Assembly: GCA_036639875.1 (NCBI GenBank)
Contig: JAVWHX010000033.1
Span: forward strand, 1 to 26,708
DNA: 26,708 bases
Direction: 5' to 3'
Origin: JAVWHX01 sp036639875
Lineage (GTDB): Bacteria; Bacillota_I; Bacilli_A; Erysipelotrichales; Coprobacillaceae
Below are positions 1-8,229 of the stretch, piece after piece (the stretch's first letter is position 1; every line of letters starts with the position of its first letter). Made by a program: the position numbers and the translations under genes. Under the pieces are notes generated by a model, which did not search any database, had not been told where the DNA came from, and saw nothing but the letters and a program-made list of their open reading frames with translations.

Positions 1-61
1 ATGCAGGTCCAATAGTACAAACAATCTTCGTTTTCTTCATCATCATCATTTTATCGTTCAT
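1..61 (-). CDS. pyk: Pyruvate kinase, N-terminus only (runs off the window)
   Basis: Only about 20 codons are inside the window. They read MNDKMMMM followed by KKTKIVCTIGPA, the hallmark N-terminal strand of pyruvate kinase, the last glycolytic step (phosphoenolpyruvate plus ADP to pyruvate plus ATP). The chosen start (ATG at 61-59) lies 8 nt after an AGGAGA ribosome site. Four more in-frame ATG codons follow within the next nine codons. pfkA ends 33 bp upstream with no terminator between, so pfkA-pyk should be co-transcribed as in many Firmicutes. Identification is confident from the motif plus the pfkA neighbour. The exact start is less sure because of the clustered ATGs. Confidence 0.88.
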   Translation of the reverse strand, partial: MNDKMMMMKKTKIVCTIGPA

Positions 62-94
62 TCATTCTGTCTCCTATACCCTCTTATTTATATA

Positions 95-1054
95 TTAACG
101 AAGCTTTAACACATCTTCGTAAATACCTTGATTCACTTCACGCTTATGCCCAAGAACTTCTTCAATAGGCAATCCAACAATTTCACCTTTCACATCACTT
201 ACACAAAGACCACCTTTACCTTCTTGTAAAAGTTCTACAGCTTTAACACCCATACGACTTGCTAAAACTCTATCTCTAGCAGATGGACGTCCACCTCTTT
301 GCATATGTCCTAAAACATTTGCACGTGTTTCAAAACCAGTCGCTTCTTCAACACTCTTTGCAAGTTCATGAACATCAGTAATATGTTCAGTAATAACAAC
401 CAATGCATGTTTTTTGTCTGATTCTTTTGATCTTGTTAATGTTTCAATGATTTCATTTTCATCAAATCCACTTTCACTTGTGATAATTGTTTCAGCACCA
501 CATGCAAGACCAGCATGAACAGCTAAATCTCCACATCTTCTTCCCATAACTTCTAAGATTGTACATCTTTGATGTGAACTAGATGTATCTCTTAATTTAT
601 CTAATGCATCAACGATTGTGTTTAATGCAGTATCAAATCCAATTGTGAAATCAGTATCAGGAATATCATTATCAATTGTACCAGGAATCCCAATACAATT
701 AATTCCCATTTCTGTTAATTTTAAAGCACCATTATAACTTCCATCTCCACCAATAACAACCAAAGCTTCCATTCCAACTTTTTTCATTTGTTTAATAGCT
801 TCTTCTCTTACTGCTGGATCTTTAAATTCAGGAAAACGTGCTGACTTTAAGAAAGTCCCACCTACATTTATAATATTACGTGTACTGTGATTATCAAATT
901 CAATGAAATCACCTTCATGTAATCCTTTATATCCTAATCTTACACCATAAACTTTTATTCCTCTATTCAAACATGTTCTTGTTACAGCACGAATAGCAGC
1001 ATTCATTCCAGGAGCATCTCCACCAGAAGTTAACACTCCGATACATTTTACCAT
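95..1054 (-). CDS. pfkA: 6-phosphofructokinase (ATP-dependent)
   Basis: Phosphorylates fructose 6-phosphate to fructose 1,6-bisphosphate, the committed step of glycolysis, in the cytoplasm. The protein is 319 aa, the usual length of bacterial PfkA. Visible motifs in order: the N-terminal GVLTSGGDAPGMNAAIRA phosphate loop, VVIGGDGSYNGA (ATP site), GIPGTIDNDIPDTDFTIGFDTA with the catalytic TIDND aspartates, the EVMGRRCGDLA substrate segment and LGHMQRGGRPSARDR. An upstream in-frame ATG would add 14 residues, but the ATG at 1054 is preceded by AGAGGAGA at good spacing and gives the conserved family N-terminus, so I use it. It follows dnaI after an 80-bp gap with its own promoter and precedes pyk. 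Confidence 0.97.
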   Translation of the reverse strand: MVKCIGVLTSGGDAPGMNAAIRAVTRTCLNRGIKVYGVRLGYKGLHEGDFIEFDNHSTRNIINVGGTFLKSARFPEFKDPAVREEAIKQMKKVGMEALVVIGGDGSYNGALKLTEMGINCIGIPGTIDNDIPDTDFTIGFDTALNTIVDALDKLRDTSSSHQRCTILEVMGRRCGDLAVHAGLACGAETIITSESGFDENEIIETLTRSKESDKKHALVVITEHITDVHELAKSVEEATGFETRANVLGHMQRGGRPSARDRVLASRMGVKAVELLQEGKGGLCVSDVKGEIVGLPIEEVLGHKREVNQGIYEDVLKLR

Positions 1055-1079
1055 ATGTATTCTCCTCTCACTTTTAAGC

Positions 1080-1106
1080 ATTATAGATTTTAACATAAAA
1101 TGTCGA
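1080..1106 (-). promoter_or_regulatory. Probable pfkA promoter
   Basis: A perfect TATAAT on the minus strand (1080-1085) lies 25 bp before the pfkA start. A TCGACA box (1101-1106, five of six matches to TTGACA) is upstream with a short 15-bp spacer. An overlapping alternative is the extended -10 TGTTAAAAT at 1087-1095. This suggests glycolytic genes can be expressed independently of the replication genes upstream. The short spacer keeps confidence moderate. Confidence 0.5.
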
Positions 1107-1134
1107 TATATTCTACACTTTTATTTACATTCTA

Positions 1135-2040
1135 TTATCTAATTTTACCCTCGTCAAGCATTATTTCAATGCTTAGCGCTTTCATTTTTGATGTTATCGT
1201 ATTTGCTCGAATTTCATCACCTTTTTTCGTTGTATATACAGATTTTAATTCTTTATATCCATACATACTTGTAAAGAAAGTTGGTAACCGATTTAACAGA
1301 CGATAAGATAGAATTGTTAATAAGATTTCATCTCTAGACCATGGTGTAATATTCTCTTCACCAATTCCATCTAACAACAAATAATCAACTTTCATTAATC
1401 TTTCCATTGCGTATTCATTATCACCTGTTGAAAAGCTTGCTTTTAAATCAATCAAATAAGTTGGAAAATGAATAAAGCCTATTTCCTTACCTTTTAAAGC
1501 TAACGCATTCATAAGTCCAGCTAATAAAGTTGTTTTACCAGTCGTCATTTCACCATGTAAGAACAACCCTTTTTCATTTGGTTCTTGAATATATTTTAAG
1601 ACATGTCCTAAAGCTAATTGAGTATTAGGTGAAAGACTTGTTTTATTCACAATACTCAAATTCTTTAAATCTGTTAATAATAAATCATCATTAACATTTG
1701 TAACCACAAACTTCTCTAATAATAATCTTTTCTCTTCTAATGCCTTACCATACACACAACTCTCTAATTCCAAAGCAATTTCATTATCCTTAAAAACAAT
1801 ATTCTTTTTCATTCCTTTATTATCTTTAGGACAACTTTCTAAACTCTTACAACCTACACATATCTTAAAATCATCATTATAATCTAAAAACTCTACCCAG
1901 TTATCATCCATTAAAGCAGGATCAACATGATTATTTTTTAAAAACTTTTGAATATGTGCTTCTTTAGATAAAACATAAATACTCTCTCTTTTCATGTCTC
2001 CAATATTCATTGTACCCATGAAATCATTAATCTTTCTCAT
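1135..2040 (-). CDS. dnaI: Primosomal helicase loader DnaI
   Basis: DnaI is the Firmicute AAA+ loader that places the replicative helicase on DNA, working with DnaB and DnaD. The 301-aa protein has an N-terminal zinc-type segment (C61, C64, C70), a Walker A GEMTTGKT at 163-170 and a Walker B LLLDGIGEE at about 221-229, followed by an AAA+ small region. The strand that normally carries sensor 1 reads TFFTSMY, where other DnaI proteins have TFFTSN, so the usual Asn is Met. The start overlaps the end of dnaB by 4 bp, with AGGAGGG six bases upstream. Family and role are clear from motifs and position. Confidence 0.93.
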   Translation of the reverse strand: MRKINDFMGTMNIGDMKRESIYVLSKEAHIQKFLKNNHVDPALMDDNWVEFLDYNDDFKICVGCKSLESCPKDNKGMKKNIVFKDNEIALELESCVYGKALEEKRLLLEKFVVTNVNDDLLLTDLKNLSIVNKTSLSPNTQLALGHVLKYIQEPNEKGLFLHGEMTTGKTTLLAGLMNALALKGKEIGFIHFPTYLIDLKASFSTGDNEYAMERLMKVDYLLLDGIGEENITPWSRDEILLTILSYRLLNRLPTFFTSMYGYKELKSVYTTKKGDEIRANTITSKMKALSIEIMLDEGKIR

Positions 2041-3272
2041 AATTGTCCCTCCTTCAATTGATTAAGTAAACTCGCAAGCTCATCAGACTTCACTTCAACA
2101 ACTTCACTCTCTTCTACAATCTCTGCTTCAACTTCACTTTCACTCATTAATTCTTTATAAGCTTCCATAGCAGTCTCAATATTCTTACGCGCCCATGAAG
2201 ATCCAATTGCCTCACAATAACGCTTAGACAAACGATTACTATTCTTACCTAATACATACTCTATTAAAACATTCACTACTGCAGGTCTTAATCCTAATTG
2301 CATCATTAACGTTTCTACAATCATCAAATCATGAAAAACAGGTTCTTTGCCACCTTGTTTTTCTTTTAATAATTCATAAGGTGTTAATGTATCTAAATAC
2401 TTCATATGTAAAACTAAAGGTGTTTGTTTTGTTTCTTGTGTTAAATATTGAAGAGGTTGTTTATAATGAACTTCTTTTAAAGAAGATAAATTATCTATCT
2501 CACAATATTTCTTAATATTTATTTTTAATAAATCTCTATCTAATTGTTTAGAATTCATAGAATCTTTAATTAATCCAGCTAATGTAAAAGCATCAACAGA
2601 ATAAACAATTCCTAATTGTCCTATATATTTCATATCATCACTATTAAATAAAGATTTATTCAATTGATAATCAGATAAAGCCTTCATTAATAATTCTTGA
2701 TCATATTCAACTTCAATATTCTTATGTAAAGAATCTTTAAAATCTTCATTTAACTTTAAGAGTTTACCAGTCTTTCTACGATGATCAATTGTAAAGACAT
2801 CTTTAAAAGAAGCAGTCACTTCATCAAATTGAGATAAATCTTCTATTGATATTTTAAAATATTGAACTGTTTTTTGAAAATCTTCAATTGATAAAGATTC
2901 TTGTATTAATGATAATAGAATTTGATTCTTAAAGAATGCTTTTAAAGATAAAGGTGATTGTATTTGATAAACATATTGAGTTATATCTTGATCATGTTTG
3001 ACAAATGTTTTTAATAAACCAATACCTTCTAATGCCTTTAGTGCTTTTTCTATATCTATAAGACTCATTGATAGAAAAGATGTTAAACGTGATAAAGATG
3101 ATGGTGTTAAGAAGCGATTCATTCTTTTTCCTTCAACTATTAACATCATATATAATTGTAAAGCATTGGTTCCTATTAATGGCTGATAGAGGTAATAAAG
3201 AATATCATTTTGAACTTCATCTAATGGATAGTGAACTTCAACTCGATATAAATCACTCAGATATAATTTCAT
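2037..3272 (-). CDS. dnaB: Replication initiation/membrane attachment protein DnaB (DnaD-like)
   Basis: This is the Bacillus-type DnaB, a helicase co-loader of the DnaD/DnaB superfamily and not the hexameric helicase. At 411 aa it has an N-terminal winged-helix-like part beginning with VEVHYPLDEVQNDILYYLYQ. A C-terminal DnaB_2 domain carries the diagnostic YxxxIxxxW motif as YCEAIGSSW near residue 350. A Glu/Val-rich tail follows (about residues 380-400). The start has AAAGGAG eight bases upstream. The gene overlaps coaE by 20 bp and dnaI by 4 bp, so the three are translationally coupled. In many Firmicutes nrdR precedes dnaB; it is absent here. Sequence divergence is typical of this family, so the call rests on motif plus dnaI linkage. 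Confidence 0.88.
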   Translation of the reverse strand: MKLYLSDLYRVEVHYPLDEVQNDILYYLYQPLIGTNALQLYMMLIVEGKRMNRFLTPSSLSRLTSFLSMSLIDIEKALKALEGIGLLKTFVKHDQDITQYVYQIQSPLSLKAFFKNQILLSLIQESLSIEDFQKTVQYFKISIEDLSQFDEVTASFKDVFTIDHRRKTGKLLKLNEDFKDSLHKNIEVEYDQELLMKALSDYQLNKSLFNSDDMKYIGQLGIVYSVDAFTLAGLIKDSMNSKQLDRDLLKINIKKYCEIDNLSSLKEVHYKQPLQYLTQETKQTPLVLHMKYLDTLTPYELLKEKQGGKEPVFHDLMIVETLMMQLGLRPAVVNVLIEYVLGKNSNRLSKRYCEAIGSSWARKNIETAMEAYKELMSESEVEAEIVEESEVVEVKSDELASLLNQLKEGQL

Positions 3273-3849
3273 CTTTTAACTCCTTTAATATCCTTTCTAT
3301 TTCTATATAAAGATCTTCTAACATCAAACGATTATCAATCACAAAATCTCCTTTATTTTTTTTATCTTCAATAGAGATTTGTTGACTCATTAAATGTCTT
3401 GCTTCTATACTAGAAATTTTATTTCTTTTCATTAAGCGTTCTTCTTGAGTTTTTTCATCAACATAAACAACTCCTATTTTATCACATAATGATTCTAAAT
3501 GAACTTCAAATAATAAAGGAATATCTAAAAAGATAAGATCATCTTGACATACTTCAATTCCTTTTTTTAATTCTTCAACAACATAAGGATGAATAATATT
3601 CTCTAATTGTTGTTTTTTATATGTATCATGAAAGACAATCTCACCTAATGCTTTACGATCAATTGTCAAATCAACATTCAAACATCCAAATGAAGCCTTA
3701 ACAGCTTCATAACATGGTTTTCCTATATCCAATGCATGTCGAGAAATCTCATCCGCATCTAAGACCGTATATCCATGAGTTATCAAATAAGACGTAACAG
3801 TACTCTTACCAACTGCAATAGATCCTGTTATTCCTATCACTTTAACCAT
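3253..3849 (-). CDS. coaE: Dephospho-CoA kinase
   Basis: Catalyses the last step of coenzyme A synthesis, phosphorylating the 3'-hydroxyl of dephospho-CoA. The 198-aa protein has the P-loop GSIAVGKS at 9-16, the DAD motif at 31-33, and the lid-region sequence KTQEERLMKRN. Length is normal. The start has AAGGAG seven bases upstream and overlaps the end of the upstream oxidoreductase gene by 8 bp; its own 3' end overlaps dnaB by 20 bp. Linkage to mutM and polA on one side and dnaB-dnaI on the other matches the classic Firmicute arrangement. Confidence 0.95.
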   Translation of the reverse strand: MVKVIGITGSIAVGKSTVTSYLITHGYTVLDADEISRHALDIGKPCYEAVKASFGCLNVDLTIDRKALGEIVFHDTYKKQQLENIIHPYVVEELKKGIEVCQDDLIFLDIPLLFEVHLESLCDKIGVVYVDEKTQEERLMKRNKISSIEARHLMSQQISIEDKKNKGDFVIDNRLMLEDLYIEIERILKELKDEIISE

Positions 3850-4795
3850 GAAACTTCTCCTTAATCATTTCCATTAATTTTATACAGTCTAATGAATCTT
3901 GATGCGACATTCTTTCACTCTCTACTTTAATGTAAGCAATTCCTTGATGCGTAGCATCTATTTCTCCATAAAAATCATCATGAACATAAGGCATTTCTCC
4001 AGTATAAGATTCACCATCATTAAAATAAACAACTGCTTTAGTAGGACGATAAAATGGTTCAGCAACAATCTTACCCTTTGTCCCATATATTGTCATTGCT
4101 TTATCTTTCTGACGATCAATCGCACATTCAATAAGAGCGGTCTGTCCAGATTCAAATGTTACTTCTACATAATCATACACATCCACATTATAGTCTTTCT
4201 TCCACTGAACATCTATACTTTTTACATTAGATTTAATAAAATCTAAAATCGTTGCTATATTATAGATAGAAACATCATATAATGCACCACCTTGATGTTT
4301 ATCAAAAAGATAACTCTTTTCATTATAAGGAACATCACTACAAAAAGAAGTTTCTATTCTTGTAATATCTCCAATAACTCCTTCAGCCACAGACTTCTTT
4401 AATTCATTAACCATTGGAATAAAACGACTCTTCATCGCTTCCATAAAGAAAGTATGTTTTTTCTTAGCGATATCACATAACTCTTTTGTTTGAGCATAAG
4501 TCAAAGTTGCAGGTTTTTCACAAAGAACAGCTTTATTATTTAACAATGCTTGTTTAGCCCATTGATAATGATCTTGATGTCTTAAAGCAATATAAACAAC
4601 GTCAACATCCTTATCTTCTAAAAGCTGTGTATAATTGTCATATATCTTTACGTTTTCATGTTCACGAGCGAACTTTTCTCTTTTTTCTTTTGTATATGAA
4701 GATACTGCATATAATTTTCCCTCTTCACTATATTCTAAACTCTTCATAAAACGTCCAGAAATATTTCCTAAACCCAATACTCCCCAATGCAACAT
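3842..4795 (-). CDS. Gfo/Idh/MocA family NAD(P)-dependent oxidoreductase
   Basis: A 317-aa Rossmann-fold dehydrogenase. The dinucleotide loop GVLGLGNISGRF is at residues 5-16, the family EKP motif is at 93-95 (K94 is the expected catalytic lysine), and EAMKSRF follows at about 118-124. GGALYDVSIY is the C-terminal substrate-domain signature. The EAMKSRF element resembles the dihydrodiol/xylose dehydrogenase branch, but the substrate cannot be read from sequence. The AGGAGG ribosome site sits over the last codons of mutM, one base away, and the 3' end overlaps coaE by 8 bp, so it is fully embedded in the DNA replication/repair operon. Bacillus has ytaF (a membrane protein) in this slot, so a sugar-type oxidoreductase here is unexpected. 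Confidence 0.88.
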   Translation of the reverse strand: MLHWGVLGLGNISGRFMKSLEYSEEGKLYAVSSYTKEKREKFAREHENVKIYDNYTQLLEDKDVDVVYIALRHQDHYQWAKQALLNNKAVLCEKPATLTYAQTKELCDIAKKKHTFFMEAMKSRFIPMVNELKKSVAEGVIGDITRIETSFCSDVPYNEKSYLFDKHQGGALYDVSIYNIATILDFIKSNVKSIDVQWKKDYNVDVYDYVEVTFESGQTALIECAIDRQKDKAMTIYGTKGKIVAEPFYRPTKAVVYFNDGESYTGEMPYVHDDFYGEIDATHQGIAYIKVESERMSHQDSLDCIKLMEMIKEKFHG

Positions 4796-4796
4796 A

Positions 4797-5609
4797 CTAA
4801 TACCTCCTCTTTTGACAATGTGGACAATAATATGTCCCTCTTTGATTTAACATTATTTTCTTTATATCTTGATGACATGATGGACAAATTTTCTGACCAT
4901 GAACATTTAATTGAACTTGAAACAATCCATGAATACCATTGGAATCAAATGAATGAATTGTTGTTCCTCCTTGAGCAATCGCTCTGGTTAAAACATCAGC
5001 AGAAATCTCTCTTAATTCATTAACCCGTTGCTTAGATAAACGTGATGCTTTTGATCGCGGATCTATTTTCATTAAATAACAAATTTCATTAGCATATATA
5101 TTCCCAATTCCAGCAATAACACTTTGATCTAAGAGAATTGTTTTAATAGGTAAAGAACTCTTATGTAAAGCTGTATACAGTTCTTCAGTCGTTATATAGA
5201 AAGGTTCTTTACCTAACTTATTTAAAGGACTTAATTCAAGATAATGATTAATATCAACACGCTGTATTCTCCCAAACTTACGAGTATCCATATATCTTAA
5301 ATCCTTACCACTCTTAAGATGAAAACTCACATGTGTATGTTTATCTCTAGGAACATCTCTATCAACAATATGATACTTACCTTCCATCCTTAAATGAGAT
5401 ATAAAAGCATCATGATCTAATATAAAAATCAAATACTTACCTACTCTATCAATATCTCTAATTGTTTGATGTGTCATACACTCAATAAATTCCTTTGTAT
5501 CACCATCAATAATTTTATCATAATAAACATCAATACTCTCTATTTCTTCATTTAAAATAAATTGTTTTAATGTTTGTCTAACAGTTTCTACTTCTGGTAG
5601 TTCTGGCAT
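4797..5609 (-). CDS. mutM: Formamidopyrimidine-DNA glycosylase (Fpg/MutM)
   Basis: Base-excision repair enzyme that removes 8-oxoguanine and formamidopyrimidines and cleaves the abasic strand. The 270-aa protein begins MPELPEVETV, so P2 (Schiff-base nucleophile) and E3 are present. K58 in RVGKYL and the HLRMEGKY loop at 72-79 follow. A C-terminal zinc finger has C242, C245, C262 and C265, with the phosphate-clamp arginine R257 in QRGTYYCP. It starts 8 bp after the polA stop with an AGGTGA site, so polA and mutM form a repair pair as in Bacillus. All key residues are intact. Confidence 0.97.
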   Translation of the reverse strand: MPELPEVETVRQTLKQFILNEEIESIDVYYDKIIDGDTKEFIECMTHQTIRDIDRVGKYLIFILDHDAFISHLRMEGKYHIVDRDVPRDKHTHVSFHLKSGKDLRYMDTRKFGRIQRVDINHYLELSPLNKLGKEPFYITTEELYTALHKSSLPIKTILLDQSVIAGIGNIYANEICYLMKIDPRSKASRLSKQRVNELREISADVLTRAIAQGGTTIHSFDSNGIHGLFQVQLNVHGQKICPSCHQDIKKIMLNQRGTYYCPHCQKRRY

Positions 5610-5617
5610 TTTATCAC

Positions 5618-8227
5618 CTACTTTAACTCATACCAATTTTTAGCGTAACCACCTTCAACTTTTAAAGGAACATCCATTAAGAAAGCTTCTTCCATTTCTT
5701 TTTTCACAAGTGTCATCACAAGTTCTAATTCATCTTTATCAACATCAAAGATCAATTCATCATGAACTTGTAAAATCATTTTAGATTTTAAATTCTTAGC
5801 CTTCATTGCTTGATCAACTTTAATCATAGCAAGTTTTAAAATATCTGCACCACTTCCTTGAATTGGTGAATTCATCGCAAAACGTTTTGCTTGTTCCTTT
5901 ACAATAAAGTTATGATCATTAATCGTTGGAATATATCTCTTACGATTTAACACAGTTGAAACATAACCATCTTTCTTACAATCTTCAACAACATTATTCA
6001 TATAAGTTTTAATCTCTGGATATTCTTCAAAATATCTTTGAATAAATGTTTTCGCTTCTTGTAAAGAAACACCAATTTGTTTAGATAATCTAAATTCACC
6101 CATTCCATAAATAATCCCAAAATTAACAGCCTTTGCTTGTCTACGCATATCACTCGTCACATCTTCATCATTAACTTTAAAAACCAACGCTGATGTATGT
6201 GTATGAATATCTTTGTTTTCTTTAAACGCTTCAATCAAAGACTTCACTTGAGCAACATGAGCAAGTATTCTTAACTCTATTTGAGAATAGTCAAATGAAA
6301 CAAGATAATCACGACTTGATACAAATGCCTTTCTAATTAATTTTCCTTCTTCTTGACGAATAGGAATATTTTGAAGATTGGGATCTATCGAAGATAATCT
6401 TCCAGTTTGTGTTAATGCTTGATTAAAGATTGTATGTATCTTTCCATCAGAGAAGATTTGTTCTTGTAAACCTTTTACATATGTTGAAGATAATTTAGTC
6501 AACATACGATATTGTAGAACCAATGATACTATTGGATGTAAATCTTCAATATTCTCTAATATATCTTGAGAAGTAGAATAACCACTTTTATTCTTCTTAC
6601 CATTAGGTAAACCTAACTTATCAAACAAAATATCACCTAATTGTTTAGGAGAACCAATATTAAATTTCTCATCTGCCAACATATAAACATCTTCTTCTAT
6701 TTCTTTAATACGACGATCAAATTCAACTTCCATATCCTTTAAAACTTGAATATCGACTTTAGCCCCTTCATATTCCATATCAGCTAAAATATAAGCTACA
6801 GGTATTTCTATATTTTGATAAAGATCATATTGTTCTTCATCCCTTAACATTTGAATAGCTTGATCTTTTAATTCATAAATAGCTTTCGCTTTAGAAACAG
6901 TATGTTTCGCTAAGATATCAATCTCAGGAATATGTTTCTTAGTTAATTTACCAAAAACTTCTTCTTCATATTGTAAAGAAGTATAATTATAAAAATCAGC
7001 AATATATTTCATTTCATCCTTTAAACTTGGATTAATAATATAAGAAGCTAGTTGTAAATCAAAGTCCATTCCTTGTATTTCAATCCCATTCCATCTTGCT
7101 GAAAGAATTTGACCTTTAATATTATAACTTGATTTATGATAATTTTTATCTTTCATATAATTTAAAAATTCTTGATCTTTTAAAGCATTTTCATATGTGA
7201 TAAAGAAAGCTTGATTTTGATTATATATTGCATATCCTAAGACAATTGATTTATGGTAATTTTGATCATAAATAGCACCTAATACACTGCTATCTTGATT
7301 CATTGGTGGTAAATGTTCTACCACTTCATATTTCACTTCTTCACTTTGAATAGGTCTAGATTGAACTGAAATTCTTTTTAACAAAGAATTCATATCATAC
7401 TTTTGGAAGAACTGACTTAATTTATCAAAGTCATAACCATCATATTGACAATCATCAATTGTAAAATCAAGAGGAATATCTTTTAAGATAGTTGCTATTT
7501 CTTTAGATTTAATCCCTAAATCAATATTCTCTCTAATCTTTTCTCCCATCTTCCCTTTGATTTCATCAGCATGTTCTTTTAAGTTTTCAATTGTTTGATA
7601 TTGTTGTAATAACTTTAATGCGGTTTTTTCTCCAACCCCAGGAATACCAGGAATATTATCAGCACTATCACCCATTAAACCAAGTAGATCACGCATTTGA
7701 TCAGGTTTAATTGAATACTTTTCATAAAATGTTTCAGGAGTGATAATATCATCACTCTTTGTCTTTGTATTTCTTTTATAAACATGAATAGACTCATCAA
7801 CCAGTTGCATCATATCTTTATCGCCAGTCATAATATTAACTTGATAACCTTGTTTTGAAGCAATTGAAGCAACTGTTCCAATAATATCATCACCTTCATA
7901 TCCTTCTAATTCATAATAAGGAATAGAATAAGCATCTAATAATTCTCTAGCAATTTCAAATTGACACTTTAATTCTTCTGGTGTTTCTTTTCTAGTCCCT
8001 TTATATTCTTCTAACATATCACTTCTAAAAGTTTTTCCTTTGGCATCAAAAGCAACCATAATTCCTTTAGGATTCTTCTTCATAATATTCTCTAATCTAT
8101 TTGCAAACCCAAACACTGCATTTGTAGGAATACCATCTTTATTAACCATAAAGTTCCCCATTGCTGCAGTTGCAAAATATGAACTAAACAACCAATAATT
8201 TCCATCAATTAAAACTAATTCTTCCAT
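5618..8227 (-). CDS. polA: DNA polymerase I
   Basis: Gap-filling and Okazaki-fragment-processing polymerase. The 869-aa protein has an N-terminal 5'-nuclease domain: LIDGNYWLF, the acidic GYEGDDIIGT, TGDKDMMQL, and the helix-hairpin GIPGVGEKTALKLL. The middle domain (about 300-480) lacks the DxE and other acidic motifs of an active 3'-5' exonuclease, so proofreading is predicted absent, as in Bacillus and Thermus Pol I. The C-terminal polymerase has motif A SFDYSQIELRI, motif B RRQAKAVNFGIIYG and motif C QVHDELIFD (HDE near 822-824). It begins two bases after dnaE with only a weak ribosome site, so translation probably depends on ribosomes finishing dnaE. Confidence 0.97.
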   Translation of the reverse strand: MEELVLIDGNYWLFSSYFATAAMGNFMVNKDGIPTNAVFGFANRLENIMKKNPKGIMVAFDAKGKTFRSDMLEEYKGTRKETPEELKCQFEIARELLDAYSIPYYELEGYEGDDIIGTVASIASKQGYQVNIMTGDKDMMQLVDESIHVYKRNTKTKSDDIITPETFYEKYSIKPDQMRDLLGLMGDSADNIPGIPGVGEKTALKLLQQYQTIENLKEHADEIKGKMGEKIRENIDLGIKSKEIATILKDIPLDFTIDDCQYDGYDFDKLSQFFQKYDMNSLLKRISVQSRPIQSEEVKYEVVEHLPPMNQDSSVLGAIYDQNYHKSIVLGYAIYNQNQAFFITYENALKDQEFLNYMKDKNYHKSSYNIKGQILSARWNGIEIQGMDFDLQLASYIINPSLKDEMKYIADFYNYTSLQYEEEVFGKLTKKHIPEIDILAKHTVSKAKAIYELKDQAIQMLRDEEQYDLYQNIEIPVAYILADMEYEGAKVDIQVLKDMEVEFDRRIKEIEEDVYMLADEKFNIGSPKQLGDILFDKLGLPNGKKNKSGYSTSQDILENIEDLHPIVSLVLQYRMLTKLSSTYVKGLQEQIFSDGKIHTIFNQALTQTGRLSSIDPNLQNIPIRQEEGKLIRKAFVSSRDYLVSFDYSQIELRILAHVAQVKSLIEAFKENKDIHTHTSALVFKVNDEDVTSDMRRQAKAVNFGIIYGMGEFRLSKQIGVSLQEAKTFIQRYFEEYPEIKTYMNNVVEDCKKDGYVSTVLNRKRYIPTINDHNFIVKEQAKRFAMNSPIQGSGADILKLAMIKVDQAMKAKNLKSKMILQVHDELIFDVDKDELELVMTLVKKEMEEAFLMDVPLKVEGGYAKNWYELK

Positions 8228-8229
8228 TT

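Noticed and set aside
38..49. CAT tandem repeat as a microsatellite phase switch
   Set aside because: The unit is three bases, so slippage would not change the frame of pyk. Only residue number would vary.
4787..5023. 78-codon plus-strand frame opposite the end of mutM
   Set aside because: It lies opposite the mutM zinc finger, which is fully conserved on the minus strand, and has no promoter. It is a shadow frame.
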